Source of the DNA: Paracidovorax oryzae ATCC 19882
GTDB taxonomy: Bacteria; Pseudomonadota; Gammaproteobacteria; Burkholderiales; Burkholderiaceae_C
Direction: 5' to 3'
NCBI RefSeq assembly: GCF_000687165.1
Contig: NZ_JMKU01000014.1
Location: forward strand, 62,001 to 126,000
Length of the DNA: 64,000 bases
The position numbers were made by a program, and so were the translations under genes. This document shows, one piece after another, positions 61,399-64,000 of the stretch. Below the pieces are notes generated by a model, which made no database searches, had not been told where the DNA came from, and was given only the letters and a program-made list of their open reading frames with translations. Numbering within the stretch: position 1 is the stretch's first letter; the number at the start of each line of letters is the position of its first letter.

Positions 61399-61680
61399 TC
61401 AATGCTGGTGCTTCATTCCGCAGAATTTGCCGATGGCCAGGCCTTTGCAGGCGGCCTGGAGTTCCTTCACGCACTGGTCGTGCCCCTTGCCGGACTCCAG
61501 GCACTTGGCGGCGGCTTCATGCGCCGCGGCCATGGCCCGGTGGCGCTGGATGTCGGCCTGGATCTCCTTGTCGCCGTGCGCATGCTCCTTGGTGTCCTGG
61601 GCATGGGCGGACAGTGCGCCCAAGGCCAGCAGCGGCGCGCAGGCCAGGGCGATGGCGGTGGATCGGAAAGTGCGGTGCAT
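61399..61680 (-). CDS. Small exported His/Cys-containing protein
   Basis: A 93-residue periplasmic protein. The signal peptide is MHRTFRSTAIALACAPLLALGALSAHAQ, cleaved after HAQ. The mature 65 residues include KEHAHGDKEIQADIQRHRAMAAAHEAAAKCLESGKGHDQCVKELQAACKG and end KFCGMKHQH. Histidines at both ends and four cysteines suggest metal binding or two disulphides. AAGGAA lies seven bases upstream of the ATG at 61680. The gene is between the ABC permease and the DUF3299 gene, the position of the exported PA4063-like partner in Pseudomonas. Confidence 0.75.
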   Translation of the reverse strand: MHRTFRSTAIALACAPLLALGALSAHAQDTKEHAHGDKEIQADIQRHRAMAAAHEAAAKCLESGKGHDQCVKELQAACKGLAIGKFCGMKHQH

Positions 61681-61736
61681 GGAGGTTCCTTTCGGACAGT
61701 GAAAAAACAAAAAAGAAGGCAGCGGGACTGCGGTGT

Positions 61737-63008
61737 TCAGGGCCGCCCCAGCAGTTCGCCCGCATCGACGCGGTAGGCCTGCAGGGCCGGCAGCAGGGCG
61801 GCCAGCACGGCCAGCGCCGCGGCAAGCGCGGGAACGGCCCATTCCCCGGGCAGCCAGACCCAGCCGGTCACCGGCATGGCATTGCGCGCGGCCAGCAGGC
61901 GCCCCACTCCTTCGGCCAGCAGGTGCCCGCAGGCCAGGCCCAGCAGCGACGCGATCAGGGCGAGCCACAACGCCTCGCACAGCAGCAGCCCGCCCACGCG
62001 GGCCGGCGGCGCGCCCAGCATGCGCAGCATGGCGAGGTCGGCACGGCGCTCGCGCACCGCGTTCCACAGCGCAATGAACACGCTCAGCGCGGCCACGCCC
62101 AGCAGCACGCCGCCGAAGGCGCGCAGCACGTCGGCCCCCACGCCCAGCAGGCCCACGAGCCGGGTGATCTCGACCGCGGGCGACGCGGCCTGCATGGGGG
62201 TGCCGCTGTTGATGGCACGCGGCAGCGTCACCGCCGCCAATGGGCTGCGGTAGCGCACCAGCGCCAGCGTGACCTCGCGCTCCTGGCGCAGCACCTCCAG
62301 GTCGTCCGGGTCGTCGGCCTGCGCGGATTCGTGCACCTTCCACACCGATTCCGTGGCGGTGAGCACCAGCCGGTCGAGCACGCAGCCGCATGGCTGCAGC
62401 ACGCCCACCACCGTGTACGGATTGTCGCCATGCGCCTCGCCTCCCGGGGCCAGGCCGTGCGTGCCCACGAAGGACTGCCCCAGCAACCCGCCGGGCCCGC
62501 TGCCGAGGGTGGTGCGTCCGGCATCAACGGCAGCGCGCCGCATCGCCCCTGCCACGGTGGCGCCCAGCACGGCCTCCATGGGGCGGATCCAGACGCGCCC
62601 GGCCGCCCATGCGGCACCGTAGTGGGCGGGATACTCCGGCGTCGTCCCGACGATGCGGTAGCCGGCGAAACTGTCGCCCAGGCTCAGCGGGATCGCCTGC
62701 GCCACGAGCGGATTGCGCTGCAGGGCCTCGAAATCCTGCAGCGCGATATTGCCGGGCGGCACGTCGATGTGGAACACGCCCGCCAGGATCAGCTGCAGCG
62801 GGCTGCCCTTCGCGCCGACCACCAGGTCGATTCCCTGCACATCGCGCTCGAAGCCCCGGTCCACCTGCTCGGACACCAGCAGCACCAGCACCACGGCGGC
62901 CAGCCCCAGCGTCAGCAGCAACAGGTTGAGCGCCGATGCCAGCGGGCGCGACCAGAGGTAGCGCCACGACAGCCGCAGAAGTTCGCCGGCACGGGCTGCC
63001 GCGCTCAT
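61737..63008 (-). CDS. FtsX/MacB-type ABC transporter permease
   Basis: A 423-residue permease with one N-terminal transmembrane helix (ASALNLLLLTLGLAAVVLVLLVSEQ) followed by a large periplasmic domain (about 50-280) and three C-terminal helices (about 290-312, 338-365 and 385-410). This is the MacB/LolC-like four-helix layout. The conserved GIDLVVGAKGSPLQLILAGVFHIDVPPGNI and the C-terminal RERRADLAMLRMLGAPPARVGGLLLCEALWLAL match PA4065-type permeases. It overlaps the ATPase gene by four bases. Together they are probably linked to zinc acquisition and not to antibiotic efflux. Confidence 0.88.
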   Translation of the reverse strand: MSAAARAGELLRLSWRYLWSRPLASALNLLLLTLGLAAVVLVLLVSEQVDRGFERDVQGIDLVVGAKGSPLQLILAGVFHIDVPPGNIALQDFEALQRNPLVAQAIPLSLGDSFAGYRIVGTTPEYPAHYGAAWAAGRVWIRPMEAVLGATVAGAMRRAAVDAGRTTLGSGPGGLLGQSFVGTHGLAPGGEAHGDNPYTVVGVLQPCGCVLDRLVLTATESVWKVHESAQADDPDDLEVLRQEREVTLALVRYRSPLAAVTLPRAINSGTPMQAASPAVEITRLVGLLGVGADVLRAFGGVLLGVAALSVFIALWNAVRERRADLAMLRMLGAPPARVGGLLLCEALWLALIASLLGLACGHLLAEGVGRLLAARNAMPVTGWVWLPGEWAVPALAAALAVLAALLPALQAYRVDAGELLGRP

Positions 63009-63688
63009 GGCCCGGCCTCCCCGGCCAGGGATTGCGCCCCCCGCTCCAGCGACACCGTGGCGGCCCGGGGCGCGAGCGCGTCGATCGCGCGGCGGTCGTG
63101 CGTGGCGACCACCAGCGTGGCACCGCAGCCGGCAGCGCTGCCGGCCAGCAGCGCCAGCGCAGCGGCGGCGGCCTCGTCATCCAGGCTGGCAGTGGGCTCG
63201 TCGGCCAGCAGCACGCGCGGCGAGAGCAGCACGGCGCGCGCCAGCGCCACCCGCTGGGCCTGGCCACCGGAGAGCTGGTGCGGATGGCGCCGGGCCAGCC
63301 CGCCGAGGCCCAGCCGGTCCAGCACCGCGGCGATCGCCCGGTCGTCCCGGGGCAGTCCGGCCGCGAAGAAGGCCAGCGCGAGGTTTTCGGAAACGGTAAG
63401 CGCCGGCGAAAGATGCAGTGCCTGCGGCAGGAAGCCGACGGTGCGCGCGCGCCATGCGTCGCGCCCCGCCTGGCCGGGCGGGGCCTCTCCGGCCAGATCC
63501 CGGTCCGCCACCACCAGCGTGCCGGCCGATGCCGAGCGCAGGCCGGCAGCCAGGGCCAGCCAGGTGGACTTTCCCGAGCCCGAAGGCCCGCGCAACAGCA
63601 GGCAGCCGCCCTGGGGCAGGTCCACATCCGGAAAACGCAGGGACGGGCCGCCGGAATGGGTAAATTCCAGCCCGCGCGACCGGATCAT
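63005..63688 (-). CDS. ABC transporter ATP-binding protein, LolD/MacB-like
   Basis: A 227-residue ATPase with Walker A RGPSGSGKSTW, signature LSGGQAQRVALARA, Walker B VLLADEPTASLDDE and the switch histidine in VVATHDRR. The start MIRSRGLEF at 63688 overlaps the Fur-family stop as ATGA; upstream in-frame residues are shadow. The PSLRFPDVDLPQGGCLLL segment is typical of the MacB-like subfamily. It pairs with the permease encoded immediately downstream. Confidence 0.9.
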   Translation of the reverse strand: MIRSRGLEFTHSGGPSLRFPDVDLPQGGCLLLRGPSGSGKSTWLALAAGLRSASAGTLVVADRDLAGEAPPGQAGRDAWRARTVGFLPQALHLSPALTVSENLALAFFAAGLPRDDRAIAAVLDRLGLGGLARRHPHQLSGGQAQRVALARAVLLSPRVLLADEPTASLDDEAAAAALALLAGSAAGCGATLVVATHDRRAIDALAPRAATVSLERGAQSLAGEAGP

Positions 63689-64000
63689 CCGCGGGTCTCC
63701 CCGGCCCCGGTGCCCGCGCATTCCGCGCACCGGCCGCGCACGGAGACATCCGCGGCCAGCTCGGCGTGGCCGGCTTCCGCCAAGGCCTGGAGCACGCGGC
63801 GCATGGCGGCGCGCAGCGGAGCCGCCCCGTCGGCGATGCGGAACTGGCGGTGGCATTCGGCACACTCGAAGCGCGCACCCCAGCGCTCCTGGGAGCTGCC
63901 CGCCAGCGTGTAGCGCGTCACGCGTTGCGCGTCCACATGGCGGTCGAGCAGCCCGGCCACGGCGAGGCGGTCCAGCAGGCGATAGACCGTGACGCGGTTG
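63685..64000 (-). CDS. zur: Fur-family metalloregulator, probable Zur, N-terminus beyond the window
   Basis: The visible 104 residues begin inside the winged helix (NRVTVYRLLDRLAVAGLLDRHVDAQRVTRYTLAG), then the dimerisation domain with structural zinc cysteines in FECAECHRQFRIADG and CAECAGTGAGETRG at the C-terminus. The C-x-x-C pairs and the lack of the Fur HHHDH-type histidine cluster favour Zur, and its position at the head of an ABC/ZnuD operon agrees. The first third of the gene lies beyond position 64000. Its stop overlaps the ATPase start by four bases, so the regulator is probably co-transcribed and autoregulated. Confidence 0.82.
   Translation of the reverse strand, partial: NRVTVYRLLDRLAVAGLLDRHVDAQRVTRYTLAGSSQERWGARFECAECHRQFRIADGAAPLRAAMRRVLQALAEAGHAELAADVSVRGRCAECAGTGAGETRG

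Noticed and set aside
60948-63992. 1014-codon plus-strand frame at the right end
   Set aside because: It is antisense to the zinc operon genes and has repetitive Ala/Arg/Pro/Gly composition without motifs.

Overview
The window is high-GC proteobacterial chromosome that looks like Comamonadaceae, most probably a plant-associated Acidovorax/Paracidovorax. The supports are an MPF_G-type integrative conjugative element, a gluconate TRAP/Entner-Doudoroff operon, a 2-methylcitrate operon with acnD/prpF, and an exact HrpX-type PIP box with a correctly placed -10 element in front of a 724-residue effector-like gene. The genus is inferred from gene content; there is no rRNA to confirm it.

Layout. (1) 1 to about 13.1 kb is one end of an integrative conjugative element. 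A leftward conjugation operon (pilL-like, an unassigned membrane protein, TIGR03759-like, TIGR03765-like, traD, TIGR03747-like, RAQPRD-like) is separated by an unusual hairpin/tandem-repeat region and an AT-richer cargo gene (PD-(D/E)xK-like nuclease, defence candidate) from a rightward operon with the MobH/TraI_2 relaxase and four small genes, several joined by 4-bp overlaps. (2) 13.2-15.4 kb holds a divergent kfrA/tyrosine-recombinase pair sharing a perfect inverted repeat. (3) 15.4-19.8 kb carries an HD phosphohydrolase and a folate-independent methionine synthase module (mesD, mesX, flavin reductase) with a divergent LysR regulator. (4) 19.8-27.3 kb is the propionate (2-methylcitrate) operon with a divergent ScfR-type regulator and TTGCGAA repeats between them.

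(5) 27.3-35.5 kb is the most unusual part. A 55-codon gene with a strong ribosome binding site is followed by a perfect 9-bp hairpin and then a tightly coupled operon: ABC-2 permease, kinase-like protein, SDR, radical SAM enzyme, methyltransferase and a class II aldolase-domain protein. A convergent M14 carboxypeptidase-like gene and an ABC ATPase complete it. I read it as a peptide-based (RiPP-like) biosynthesis and export locus of a type I do not recognise.

(6) 35.7-37.3 kb has an SDR, glyoxalase I, a REP-like inverted repeat and a small hypothetical gene. (7) 37.3-44.8 kb is a gluconate operon (gntK, TRAP dctQ/dctM/dctP, edd, eda) with two TAGCGCT palindromes and a divergent LacI-family repressor. 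(8) 44.8-47.4 kb has a ParDE toxin-antitoxin pair, a DUF2165 protein, an OmpA-like protein and a gamma-glutamylcyclotransferase. (9) 47.5-49.8 kb is the PIP-box promoter and candidate type III effector. (10) 49.9-58 kb has pdxH, an M20 peptidase, an AEC permease, an S41 protease in which the catalytic lysine is replaced, an aldehyde dehydrogenase/FAD oxidoreductase pair and a composite pseudogene. (11) 58-64 kb is a probable Zur-linked zinc uptake operon: Fur-family regulator (cut by the window end), ABC ATPase, permease, small His-rich protein, DUF3299 protein, short membrane protein and a ZnuD-like TonB receptor.

I saw no tRNA, rRNA, CRISPR array or insertion sequence.
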